From an uncultured Alistipes sp. (GTDB lineage: Bacteria > Bacteroidota > Bacteroidia > Bacteroidales > Rikenellaceae), in NCBI GenBank assembly GCA_937899895.1, contig CALBQR010000045.1, positions 1 to 35,735 of the forward strand: a stretch of DNA of 35,735 nucleotides. The letters are read 5' to 3'. This document shows positions 7,341 to 14,797 of the stretch, piece by piece. Position numbers and translations under genes: made by a program. Under the pieces are notes generated by a model, which did no database searches, was not told the origin of the DNA, and saw only the letters and a list, made by a program, of their open reading frames with translations. Numbering within the stretch: position 1 is the first letter of the stretch; each line of letters opens with the position of its first letter.

Positions 7341-8318
7341 CTACTCGATGTGAGCATACGACACCAATTCGGGCAGCAGGTAGTCGCAACCCGCCATAAA
7401 GACTGCACGCTGGCGATTCTCCATCAGGTCGGGGTTGTACCACATACGGATCTCGGTGCCGGGGAAGTCCGAAGTATTGACTGCCAGAGCCAAGTTACGG
7501 CGATCGGTCAGGATTGCGAACGAGCGGGGCAGGTCGCTGATCTCCGACAGATACTTGCCCAACTGCAAGTCGATGACCGGAATACCGCGCATCGACAGAC
7601 CTACGCGACCATTCTGCTTGGCCTCGTAAGCGGCATCGAGAACCACGTTGTCGAGCGAATTCTCGTAGGCAGCATAGATATCCGACGAGCAGAAGAATGC
7701 CAGCTGGCCCTCCGATTTCAGCGCACGCAACTCATCGGGAGCGTCGGCCAACATCTGGCGCAACATACTCTCAACGAAGCCGTCGGCCGAGATGTTCGAT
7801 GCAGTGAAGGTTGTGGTTGCCATCTCATCCTTATCGGCGTGGATAGCTTTGAGCAGACCGTTGAAGGTCGCCAGCGAGCCATTGCTGCGCTCGGTATTGC
7901 CGAGCCACATCGTTGCACGGATACTCTCAGCGATTGCCTGACGGAAGAGCTCGGTCTCGGCCGCCTCCAACTCGGTGCCCGAAAGATCCTCCAAATTGAC
8001 ATCGGCGCGATTGGTGATCAACTCGAATACCATCGAGAAGTAGTCTGCGGCCGAGTAACCGATTTCGGCCTTGACCTTGCTCATATCGATCGACTTCTGG
8101 TAGCGATCTGCGGCGGTCGAGCCTGTCCAGCCGGTGCCGTAGGGCTGCAAGATGTCGCCACTGCGTCGCCAGAAGTTGAGGGTGGTGGGTACAGGCATAT
8201 TGTACATCACCTTGATACCCAGATCCAGCGCGTCGGGGCCTGTCAGCATAGGACGGAAGAAGATGTTTTCGAGCTCACGACCCGAATAGGTCTTGGGGTT
8301 TTCGATCAATTTACTCAT
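7341..8318 (-). CDS. Major capsid protein, HK97-like fold
   Basis: A 325-residue protein encoded directly downstream of the prohead protease. It begins SGRELENIFFRPMLTGPDALDLGIKVMYNM and lacks a long N-terminal scaffold domain. The middle contains NTERSNGSLATFNGLLKAI, a motif common in Bacteroidota phage capsid proteins. This is followed by a helix-rich A-domain (SMLRQMLADAPDELRALKSEGQ), GIPVIDL and a late DRRNLALAVNTSD strand, as in HK97-type shells. It would assemble into icosahedral shells. The size is typical and the frame is intact. Because the protein has no delta domain, scaffolding may come from the C-terminal tail of the protease. Confidence 0.8.
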   Translation of the reverse strand: MSKLIENPKTYSGRELENIFFRPMLTGPDALDLGIKVMYNMPVPTTLNFWRRSGDILQPYGTGWTGSTAADRYQKSIDMSKVKAEIGYSAADYFSMVFELITNRADVNLEDLSGTELEAAETELFRQAIAESIRATMWLGNTERSNGSLATFNGLLKAIHADKDEMATTTFTASNISADGFVESMLRQMLADAPDELRALKSEGQLAFFCSSDIYAAYENSLDNVVLDAAYEAKQNGRVGLSMRGIPVIDLQLGKYLSEISDLPRSFAILTDRRNLALAVNTSDFPGTEIRMWYNPDLMENRQRAVFMAGCDYLLPELVSYAHIE

Positions 8319-8413
8319 AGTTTTTGTCTGTTTTTGGTTGGTTTTGGAAAAATTTGGATTGGTTAATAGATAGAAAAGAAGGCCTTCTTTGCTGTGTTCA
8401 CTTTGGTCGGTTG

Positions 8414-9286
8414 TTAAAATTTCGCCTCACGTAGCGCATCTGCATCGCGCGAGTACGAGAGGGCATTTGCAGGCTCCTCGGCTTCGCGATCCGAAGGATC
8501 TTCGGTCGCCTCGACGGTGGTGGGTGCGGCTGCCGCCTGACCACTGCGCAGACGCTCTACGGCTGCCGATGAACGAGCCTCTACGGCCGCTGCCTCGATA
8601 TCCAAAACGGCGCGCGGCATAGGCTCATCGGCCGTCGGTCGCAGGGCCGAGATCAATCGCTCGGCGGCATCGACAATGCGAGCCTTCATCGTTCGGCGTG
8701 TAGCCTGCGCCTCGATGATCTGATCGACTAAACCCGCTTCGAGAGCCTCGGCAGGGGTCAGCCAGCGACCATTGCCGCCATTTTCGTTCATCAGCGCGGT
8801 GATCTCCTCGCTCGTGCGGCCGCTACGTTGTGCATAGATTTCGGCCAGACGCTCGTCGGTCTTCGAGAGTAGGTCGAGACTCTGCTGCAACTCGACGGCA
8901 TTGCCCTCGGTTGCACCCACCGAGCGATGAATCAGATAGAGCGCGTTGGACATAATCTCGCGGCAACCCTCCGAGGCGGCCTGTGCGATGATCGTTGCAG
9001 CCGAGGCTGTGTAGCCGTGGCAGCGGGTTGTGATCTGTGCCTCGGTTGCACAGAGAGCGTCATAGATGAGCAGAGCATCGGCGACACTGCCACCCGTCGA
9101 ACGGATATTGACCGTGATACGCTCCACCGCGAGTTTTTTGATCTGATCGAGGGCCTCGGTAAAGGCCTCGTAGCTTGCCACGCTGCGGCGCGAGGTGTCG
9201 TCGGAGTGATCAACACCGATCGTACCCTCGATGTCGATCACGGCCTCGCTTTGGGAGAGGCATTTGATTTCAAAAAGATTTTTCAT
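8414..9286 (-). CDS. ClpP-type prohead maturation protease with C-terminal extension
   Basis: 290 residues. Residues 15-190 match phage ClpP-like (S49/S14 type) head proteases: STGGSVADALLIYDAL, GYTASAATIIAQAAS with the nucleophile Ser95, NALYLIHRS with His120, and WLTPAEALEAGLVDQI. The third triad position, Asp before RFLS in E. coli ClpP, aligns with Gly173 here, a replacement also met in phage relatives. Residues 200-290 are Ala/Glu/Arg-rich and probably helical, suited to an internal scaffold. The protein would cleave scaffold or capsid inside the immature shell. Its start overlaps the preceding small gene by 4 nt (ATGA), so the two are translationally coupled. Confidence 0.85.
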   Translation of the reverse strand: MKNLFEIKCLSQSEAVIDIEGTIGVDHSDDTSRRSVASYEAFTEALDQIKKLAVERITVNIRSTGGSVADALLIYDALCATEAQITTRCHGYTASAATIIAQAASEGCREIMSNALYLIHRSVGATEGNAVELQQSLDLLSKTDERLAEIYAQRSGRTSEEITALMNENGGNGRWLTPAEALEAGLVDQIIEAQATRRTMKARIVDAAERLISALRPTADEPMPRAVLDIEAAAVEARSSAAVERLRSGQAAAAPTTVEATEDPSDREAEEPANALSYSRDADALREAKF

Positions 9287-9567
9287 TTTCTGATTTGTTT
9301 GATAATTTGTTGAATTGAAGGGTCATAGACATCTCGGCAGGCAGTCGAGTAGGAGCATCCGAAGTCGCAGGCGGCCTGTTCCAGAGCCTCGGTTTTGGCT
9401 CGGCCGCGATCCACTTCGCCGGCCACATAGAGGGCAAGGGCAAGGCTGCGCATACGATTCACATTGAGCAGATCGGCTGCGAGCAGTCGAAGTGCGATGC
9501 GCCTTGTACGCGAGGGCGGACAGAGGTCCGAGAGAAGATATTCGAGCGGTTTTGTGTGGGCTTTCAT
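9283..9567 (-). CDS. Small helical protein coupled to the prohead protease
   Basis: A 94-residue basic, helical protein. Residues 58-82 (KTEALEQAACDFGCSYSTACRDVYD) have the spacing of a helix-turn-helix: a helix, a CDFGCS turn and a second helix. Its stop codon overlaps the ATG of the protease gene, so the two are made in proportion. In phages a small HTH protein next to head genes is often a terminase small subunit or a regulator. Here the position between tail genes and protease is not standard, and no large subunit follows. I do not recognise the family; the DNA-binding idea rests only on the helix pattern. Confidence 0.55.
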   Translation of the reverse strand: MKAHTKPLEYLLSDLCPPSRTRRIALRLLAADLLNVNRMRSLALALYVAGEVDRGRAKTEALEQAACDFGCSYSTACRDVYDPSIQQIIKQIRK

Positions 9568-9655
9568 CGTTCCGAAGAGTGTGTGTTAGGTTTGATCTTT
9601 TGTTGCGCGTGAGGCGATAAGGCTGAATTTTCAAACAATAGTCGCGCCTTGCCGT

Positions 9656-12001
9656 TTAGACAATCTGCACAAAGCGACATCGAGCCTGGTTCTTTTCGGG
9701 CAGGAACTCCTCGACAGCCTCCAAGCGGTAGAGGCCCTGCTCGCCGCCGATGGTGAGGTGGTATGCTGCGCGCATATCCATTCCGTCTGCATCGGTCTCG
9801 ATGATCGGCAGCAGGTCGGCCGCTGAAAGATCGAGCCAGAGGGTCGCTCGTCGCGCCTCGTTCATTCGCTTGTATCGCGCATCGTAGTAGCTGTGCAGAC
9901 CCGTCTGGTCGTCGCGGTCCTCGAAGCAGAGCGAGCACTCGCCGTCGAGATGAAATGCCGAGAGGGGATATCTGCTCGAAGCCAAGCCCCAACGCTCCTC
10001 ATCGGGTAGCTCGCGCACACCCAAGTAGAGCAAAATTTTTGTCGGGAAGTTCAACTCTCCATCCTGATCGGCATCGCGGTCGCCCACCTGTGGCAACGAT
10101 ACCGACGGGGCCAGGGCAAAGAGATTTGAGGCGTTGATCGTCGGTGCAAACATCGGGTTCCAGCTGGTGTGGTCCGACTTGCGAGCCAGACGCGAATCGA
10201 CCTGCCCGCTCCATTGACCATAGAAATCCTCATTCTGCTGATCGTAGCGACCGACTGCGCCATCGCCAATCTGGTAGCGGTAGCATATCTCGCGGGCTCC
10301 ATCTTCCGATGCGTCAGAGATCTCGATCGGCAGACTCTCGATTATGCGGTCGCTCCAATCGACCACGCGCGAAGGATCGACCATCTGGCTGTCAGACTCG
10401 ATATAGACCTTGCGCTCAATGGGGTCGGTGTAGAATCGCAGGTCGTACATATGAGCAATCGACTCGATGAGTTTCGACTGCAATACGTCGTGCTTCATAA
10501 TATCCTGCAACGTGAATATCGAGCCGAGGGCAGGATGCGGCTGGAACGAGGGGTAGGCTCGTGTCGAGGCGTAGAGTGTCATCGACTGTCCCGGCAATGC
10601 TCCTGCAAAGGCGATATTTCGGAACAGGAAGGGCTCTGCACTCGACACTTCGCGCGGCGCGGTGGCAATCGTAACCTCGACCTCGGTCTGTCCCGTCATC
10701 TCGACATATCCGGGGTAGAGTGCCCAATCGTTCGGGCAGATGCGCCAGACAGATGAGTTTGCACCTTTATAATATAGCGTCGGCTCCGATGCGGTGATTG
10801 ACGAGTTGATCGTAAAGAGTGCATTATCTGCGGTGAAAGTCGTGGCAACGGCTCTGGTGAGTGTGTTGGCCGTCTTGGCCGTATATTCGAGGCGGTAGCT
10901 TGTCCCTTCGGTATGGTTGAAGACCACGATACGATACTCCATACCCGAATGGAACGAGGGTCGATGATCGACAAAGCGGTTGGCGAGGGCAAACGAGTAC
11001 TTGTTCGTCTGATCGATCATAATCGTATTGAAGCCCTGCAAGCGGTCGCGCGTGGCAATACGATAGTCGGTCATATAGTGGAATTTGAGATACATAATCA
11101 TCTTCACACGTTCGGGCGGTGAGAAGATCGCCTCGCCCTCCTCGACGCGGAACGAAGTATCAGACGAATAGAGGTCGGGCGCGACTTCGGTTGCAACGAC
11201 CGTATTGACCAGATTTCCAACTGTGTTGAACGTGGTAAATGGGTCGGCATAGACCATTCCGTAGCTATCGGCAACGGCCGTTGAGGCGGTGTCGCGTCCT
11301 GCGCGGAAACCCATACGCGAATCCAATCGTGTGGTGTCGCGCCACGAAAAACGACCACTCATAACCAGATCTTTGGCAGGACTTTGTGTGAGCAGTCGGC
11401 TCTCGATCGAGTATCCCGCCTCGGCAAAGATCGCTTCGAGCAATTTCGGAACGCTGATAAATGGGTGATAGTCGGTTACGCCCGGTATGCGCTGAATGGG
11501 CAGCAGTTCGGTCGTCGATGCCGCATCGGAATATTTGTCGCGCAGCACGGGCAGCATACGCACCAATTTATCGCCGGTCCAGCTATTGATGATTGCCGAT
11601 GAGGAGTATTCGCTCTCAAATTCGAGATTGACATTTTTCAGGTGGTTTCTCATCGCCTCACGCGCCCAGCCGCAGACTCCCGACTGCACCTCGATCAGAT
11701 ATCGCCCACCTTCGGGTGCCACCTGCGAGGCGATAAGGACAACGGGGCCCTCGATCAGTGGTGCGCCATCGAACTCGACACGCGCATTGTGGTCTTGGTC
11801 ATTGAACGATGAGGCGGTGTGAATACGGTCGCTGTCGCCCATAATCTGCCGATTGCAGTGGTTGATCGGGATCGAAAAACGGTAGCAATGCCCCTTGCGC
11901 AATTTGTCGAGCGAGGACCAGTCGGCCGAGTCGTAACAGATTGTCGGGCACTCGGTTTGGGCGTCGATCTGGCAGAGTTGGTTATCAATAAAGATATTCA
12001 T
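9656..12001 (-). CDS. Large phage tail/baseplate-like protein
   Basis: 781 residues, the largest product of the operon. The N-terminus (MNIFIDNQLCQID, then RFSIPINHCNRQIMGDSDRI and ARVEFDGAPLIEGPVVLI) follows a pattern seen in tail proteins of Bacteroidota prophages. There an initial beta-domain precedes a baseplate-hub-like region. The middle (LIESIAHMYDLRFYTDPIERK, near residue 520) recalls the gp44/hub-type fold. The C-terminal 150 residues (LYRLEAVEEFLPEKNQARCRF) are beta-rich. No collagen-like repeats or obvious receptor-binding tip is present. It probably forms part of the tail tip or baseplate of the particle. It is 13 nt from the preceding gene. Assignment is by pattern, not by search. 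Confidence 0.6.
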   Translation of the reverse strand: MNIFIDNQLCQIDAQTECPTICYDSADWSSLDKLRKGHCYRFSIPINHCNRQIMGDSDRIHTASSFNDQDHNARVEFDGAPLIEGPVVLIASQVAPEGGRYLIEVQSGVCGWAREAMRNHLKNVNLEFESEYSSSAIINSWTGDKLVRMLPVLRDKYSDAASTTELLPIQRIPGVTDYHPFISVPKLLEAIFAEAGYSIESRLLTQSPAKDLVMSGRFSWRDTTRLDSRMGFRAGRDTASTAVADSYGMVYADPFTTFNTVGNLVNTVVATEVAPDLYSSDTSFRVEEGEAIFSPPERVKMIMYLKFHYMTDYRIATRDRLQGFNTIMIDQTNKYSFALANRFVDHRPSFHSGMEYRIVVFNHTEGTSYRLEYTAKTANTLTRAVATTFTADNALFTINSSITASEPTLYYKGANSSVWRICPNDWALYPGYVEMTGQTEVEVTIATAPREVSSAEPFLFRNIAFAGALPGQSMTLYASTRAYPSFQPHPALGSIFTLQDIMKHDVLQSKLIESIAHMYDLRFYTDPIERKVYIESDSQMVDPSRVVDWSDRIIESLPIEISDASEDGAREICYRYQIGDGAVGRYDQQNEDFYGQWSGQVDSRLARKSDHTSWNPMFAPTINASNLFALAPSVSLPQVGDRDADQDGELNFPTKILLYLGVRELPDEERWGLASSRYPLSAFHLDGECSLCFEDRDDQTGLHSYYDARYKRMNEARRATLWLDLSAADLLPIIETDADGMDMRAAYHLTIGGEQGLYRLEAVEEFLPEKNQARCRFVQIV

Positions 12002-12014
12002 AACAACCTAATTT

Positions 12015-13004
12015 TTAAGATGTTCTCGAAATATTATCGACCCAGCTGAACTGCACCGTAAGGCGTGCAGGGCCATCTTCCCTGCTCACTGCGTGGCTCT
12101 TTGTCTCGACCTTTACGGCTCGCTTTCGGCCATTGATAAAGATCCATACGGCGGGCGATGAGAGGATCGACAGCAACGCCTCCATTTCGGCCGTGGCAAG
12201 CACTCCCGAATCGAGTGAGAGCAGCGTTCGGCGCGAGGTGCAGAGGTGATAGTCGGTGCCGTTTTCGGTGCGTCGGAACTCCACTTCGCGGCGAGCAACG
12301 CCCTCGAAAGTGTGCTGATCGTAACCTCCGCGCGTGTTGTACCACGCCACGCGATAGGACTCTTTGGCACGCTCGACAACCTCGTAAGAGAGCGTAGCCA
12401 CAGTGCCGTCAATGTTTGAAAGTTCGACATCAATCTGTCGAAGAGGTGCTGTAACAAGCTTTTGCAGCGAGTCGAAATCGACAATCAGCGAGAGCATTAA
12501 CTCGATCTCGGTGGTAGAGATGGTGTGAGGCGTTACCGTGCCATTTACATCGGTCAGCAAGAATCTCGCTGCCAATGTCCCGCTGGGCGATAATACGCGC
12601 AGATCGTCGCTCTCGCCTGCGGCAATGGTACGTTTCAGAGGTTTATCGGTGAGTAGGGTGTTGGTTGCGGTGGGCGAGTGCGAGGGGGCGTTGAGCAGCG
12701 TGTGGAGGATCTCCGACTCGACATCGCCTACGCGGATGTAGCAACTTATGACCGAATTAACGATGGGCACGATGTAGGTCGCCGAGTGGGAGATTACACT
12801 GATCGAGAAGTGGCGACGCAGATATGGCGCGATGTCGATCGAGCGACGTTCAAGCCCTGTCAGTCGCATCGTTCCGAGGACTGTGCTGTTTGCTGCATTG
12901 ACGATCTCGACCGTTGTAATCGCTTCGGGGTCAAGCTCATCGAGCGTAAAAAGCAGAGGCTCGACGGCTGTCGAATAGGGCACGGGTGAAGATGTGATGT
13001 TCAT
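12015..13004 (-). CDS. Phage tail-like protein, Bacteroidota prophage type
   Basis: A 329-residue, beta-rich protein. Features are an N-terminal domain ending IDIAPYLRRHFSISV, a mid-region LLTDKPLKRTIAAGESDDLRVL, and RVAWYNTRGGYDQHTFEGVARR. The last resembles the 'W-N-x-x-G-G-x-x-x-x-x-F' segment that I associate with tail proteins next to baseplate genes in Bacteroidota prophages. It lies just upstream of the 781-residue tail protein with a short spacer. Exact role, fibre base or baseplate wedge, is unknown. No enzymatic motif is visible. Confidence 0.55.
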   Translation of the reverse strand: MNITSSPVPYSTAVEPLLFTLDELDPEAITTVEIVNAANSTVLGTMRLTGLERRSIDIAPYLRRHFSISVISHSATYIVPIVNSVISCYIRVGDVESEILHTLLNAPSHSPTATNTLLTDKPLKRTIAAGESDDLRVLSPSGTLAARFLLTDVNGTVTPHTISTTEIELMLSLIVDFDSLQKLVTAPLRQIDVELSNIDGTVATLSYEVVERAKESYRVAWYNTRGGYDQHTFEGVARREVEFRRTENGTDYHLCTSRRTLLSLDSGVLATAEMEALLSILSSPAVWIFINGRKRAVKVETKSHAVSREDGPARLTVQFSWVDNISRTS

Positions 13005-13037
13005 TGTGTGTTTCGGTGGATAATTAACGGTAAAAAA

Positions 13038-13451
13038 TTAACAGAAGTAGTGCTCTACTTTGAGCGCGAAGGTGAGGGTCAGACCCAATTCGCCGTGATT
13101 GGTGGTCTGGAAAGCGGTCGGTACCATTTTGATTGTGTCGATTGCCACCACGCCCTCTTCGATGTAGAGGTTGTGGAGGAATACCAACGCATCGTTTTCG
13201 ATCTTTGCCCACGCCGTTTCGGGGTCGAGGACTGCGACGTGGTCGGCTTCGTGGAGCAGTCTGATCGAGATTCGATACTCGATAAAGCCCTCATTTACCC
13301 CTTCGGCAGCTACGGCGGTCGGGGTGTCGAGCCACGCGGCGGGGTAGGTTCTGATCTTCGAGGCTGCGCTATGCACGTCGCCTGTCTCGAAGGAGTAGCC
13401 CAATGGTGCGATTGCGGCACGCAGGGCGGTGATAAGAGATGTTCTGTTCAT
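13038..13451 (-). CDS. Tail-terminator-like protein, first gene of the operon
   Basis: A 137-residue alpha/beta protein: an N-terminal helix (SLITALRAAIAPLGYSF), strands around AAWLDTPTAVAAEG and FIEYRISIRLLHE, a helix (AWAKIENDALVFLHNLYIEEG) and a final strand pair (LTLTFALKVEHYFC). Length and layout fit small tail-terminator or neck proteins of siphophage-like virions. It is the first gene after the operon promoter, with a leader of about 180 nt. The family call is an inference from layout; no catalytic motif is seen. Confidence 0.5.
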   Translation of the reverse strand: MNRTSLITALRAAIAPLGYSFETGDVHSAASKIRTYPAAWLDTPTAVAAEGVNEGFIEYRISIRLLHEADHVAVLDPETAWAKIENDALVFLHNLYIEEGVVAIDTIKMVPTAFQTTNHGELGLTLTFALKVEHYFC

Positions 13452-13463
13452 TGTTAGAAAGTT

Positions 13464-13608
13464 GTCGATAAAGTGTTAAGATGTGTCGATAACCGATGAT
13501 AACCCACCGCCAAAGATGAGAGATAAAAGGCGTAACGCGTTGAGCGACAATGCCGCGCGGTGGTTTAATATATGAGTGTTGAAAAGCCGCGCCGATAGAT
13601 GTCGATAA
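13464..13608 (-). promoter_or_regulatory. Operon leader with three TTATCGAC repeats and an inverted repeat
   Basis: On the minus strand TTATCGAC occurs three times in the leader, read on the plus strand as GTCGATAA at 13464-13471, 13485-13492 and 13601-13608. A second feature is an inverted repeat, CCACCGC near 13504-13510 with GCGGTGG near 13556-13562, enclosing about 45 nt. These may be an operator and/or a structured 5' UTR controlling the capsid operon. Beyond this leader and promoter, the gene-free stretch 13671-13914 shows only AT-rich sequence. Confidence 0.4.
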
Positions 13609-13637
13609 TTGCGCGGTCGTGAATTGATTTGCTGGTG

Positions 13638-13670
13638 CAAATATAGTGTTTCGAGGGGGCGTTTGTCAAG
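13638..13670 (-). promoter_or_regulatory. Host-type promoter of the capsid operon
   Basis: On the minus strand CTTG (13667-13670), 21 nt, TATATTTG (13638-13645) matches the Bacteroidota promoter with one change in the -33 box. The predicted start near 13631 gives a leader of about 180 nt before the first gene. No other promoter-like site is obvious within the operon. Confidence 0.6.
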
Positions 13671-13914
13671 AGGTGAGAGCCGAAATTCTCACAAATTGAA
13701 AATCTCTCGTGCCCCACAATGTTGAGAATGAACCCTCTACGCCGCCCCAAAAAATGCAAAAAAATTGCTACGAAACTCTAAAAATCCCATTTTCGACCCT
13801 TTTTTCGGGTGCAAAGGGTACCAAATTCCAAAATTTATATTAATTTAGCGGCGGATTATGGCCACGTGTGTCCGTAATCTGCGATGTCTAACCAAATGCT
13901 CAACAATATGGACG

Positions 13915-14679
13915 ATGGCTCTTCTGCGGAGAATTGCACTTACCTCTTATCTCGATACGGTGCCCTTCGTGTATGGCATCGAGCACGCGCAAGAGTGGCG
14001 TGCCGAACTGCTATTGTCCTCACCTGCGCGTAGTGTTGAACTGATCGAGCAGGGTGCTGCCGACATCGCCCTTGTCCCTGCCGCTGTCGCCGATCGTCTG
14101 CGCGGCGTGCGAATCCTTTCGGAATATTGCCTTGCGGCCAACGACCGTCTCTTCACCGCTCGTTTGGAGAGCGATGTGGCTTTGCAGCGCATTGAGCGTA
14201 TCATCTACGATCCCGAATGGTTTATCACTCCCGAAATCCTTTCGCGTCTTTGCTCGCACCTGTGGCGCATTGCCCCCAAGTTGGTCGATCGCCGCACGTT
14301 GGACGCTGCGTGGCAACCTGCCGAGTGCGATGCCGAGATTATTTGTGGCGATGAGGCCTTCACAACGTCGCGCCACCGTCGCTATGAGTTCGATCTGGGC
14401 GAGGAGTGGCGACGTTCGACTCACGAGCCGTTGGTTTTGGGCGTGTGGGTTGTGCGTGCCGACGTAACACCCGAAGAGAGCGATGCCTTCGAGCGCGCGC
14501 TGACCTTCGGTATCGAACATACGTGGGAGGCTCTTGTCGAGGTCAATAAGGCTACGGCAGAGGGCTATACCCAACTTACCGAACACGTCGATTATCTGTT
14601 TGATCAAGAGAAAGATAAGGCATTGCGAAAACTTTGGCGCGAAGGAGTCAAGGTAGCTCCGCGTGCCAATCCCGGCTGA
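13915..14679 (+). CDS. mqnA: Chorismate dehydratase-type menaquinone biosynthesis protein (MqnA family)
   Basis: About 254 residues. The N-terminus IALTSYLDTVPFVYGIEH is the family hallmark (S-Y-L-x-T-x-P-F). It is followed by GAADIALVPAAVADRL and a two-lobed periplasmic-binding-protein-like fold typical of MqnA/MqnD. MqnA dehydrates chorismate to 3-[(1-carboxyvinyl)oxy]benzoate, the first step of the futalosine route to menaquinone, in the cytoplasm. MqnA fits better than MqnD because of the N-terminal motif; no other mqn genes lie in the window. The ATG at 13915 gives the standard start just before the first strand; an upstream in-frame ATG (13858) would add 19 Cys-rich residues. It is divergent from the phage-derived operon. 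Confidence 0.75.
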   Translation: MALLRRIALTSYLDTVPFVYGIEHAQEWRAELLLSSPARSVELIEQGAADIALVPAAVADRLRGVRILSEYCLAANDRLFTARLESDVALQRIERIIYDPEWFITPEILSRLCSHLWRIAPKLVDRRTLDAAWQPAECDAEIICGDEAFTTSRHRRYEFDLGEEWRRSTHEPLVLGVWVVRADVTPEESDAFERALTFGIEHTWEALVEVNKATAEGYTQLTEHVDYLFDQEKDKALRKLWREGVKVAPRANPG

Positions 14680-14740
14680 ACGTCGTAAGGGTCGCCCGCG
14701 CGAGCGATCCGCGATAGTTTGGCGCATTAATTTACGCCCC

Positions 14741-14764
14741 TGAGTGGCCGAGGCCACCGACTCA
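14741..14764. other. Inverted repeat between mqnA and corA
   Basis: GTGGCC-GA-GGCCAC (14744-14757) is a perfect stem, flanked by TGA(G) and (A)CTCA that extend it with a small bulge. There is no T-run, so it is not a standard terminator. It may stabilise mRNA or influence corA translation, whose start is 34 nt further on. Confidence 0.3.
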
Positions 14765-14797
14765 CAAAGTACGAATAAACACAAAAACAGGGAGCCA

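Noticed and set aside
7350..8366. A 338-residue plus-strand frame opposite the capsid gene
   Set aside because: Antisense shadow; the minus-strand frame matches capsid patterns and fits the operon spacing.
13565..13759. A 64-residue minus-strand frame in the leader of the capsid operon
   Set aside because: Its start lies upstream of the predicted transcription start and the translation has no recognisable pattern.
3480..13914. Possible attL/attR direct repeats around the phage-derived operon
   Set aside because: By eye, no identical repeat of convincing length is found on both flanks, and there is no integrase or tRNA gene. A proper repeat search is needed to exclude short att cores.
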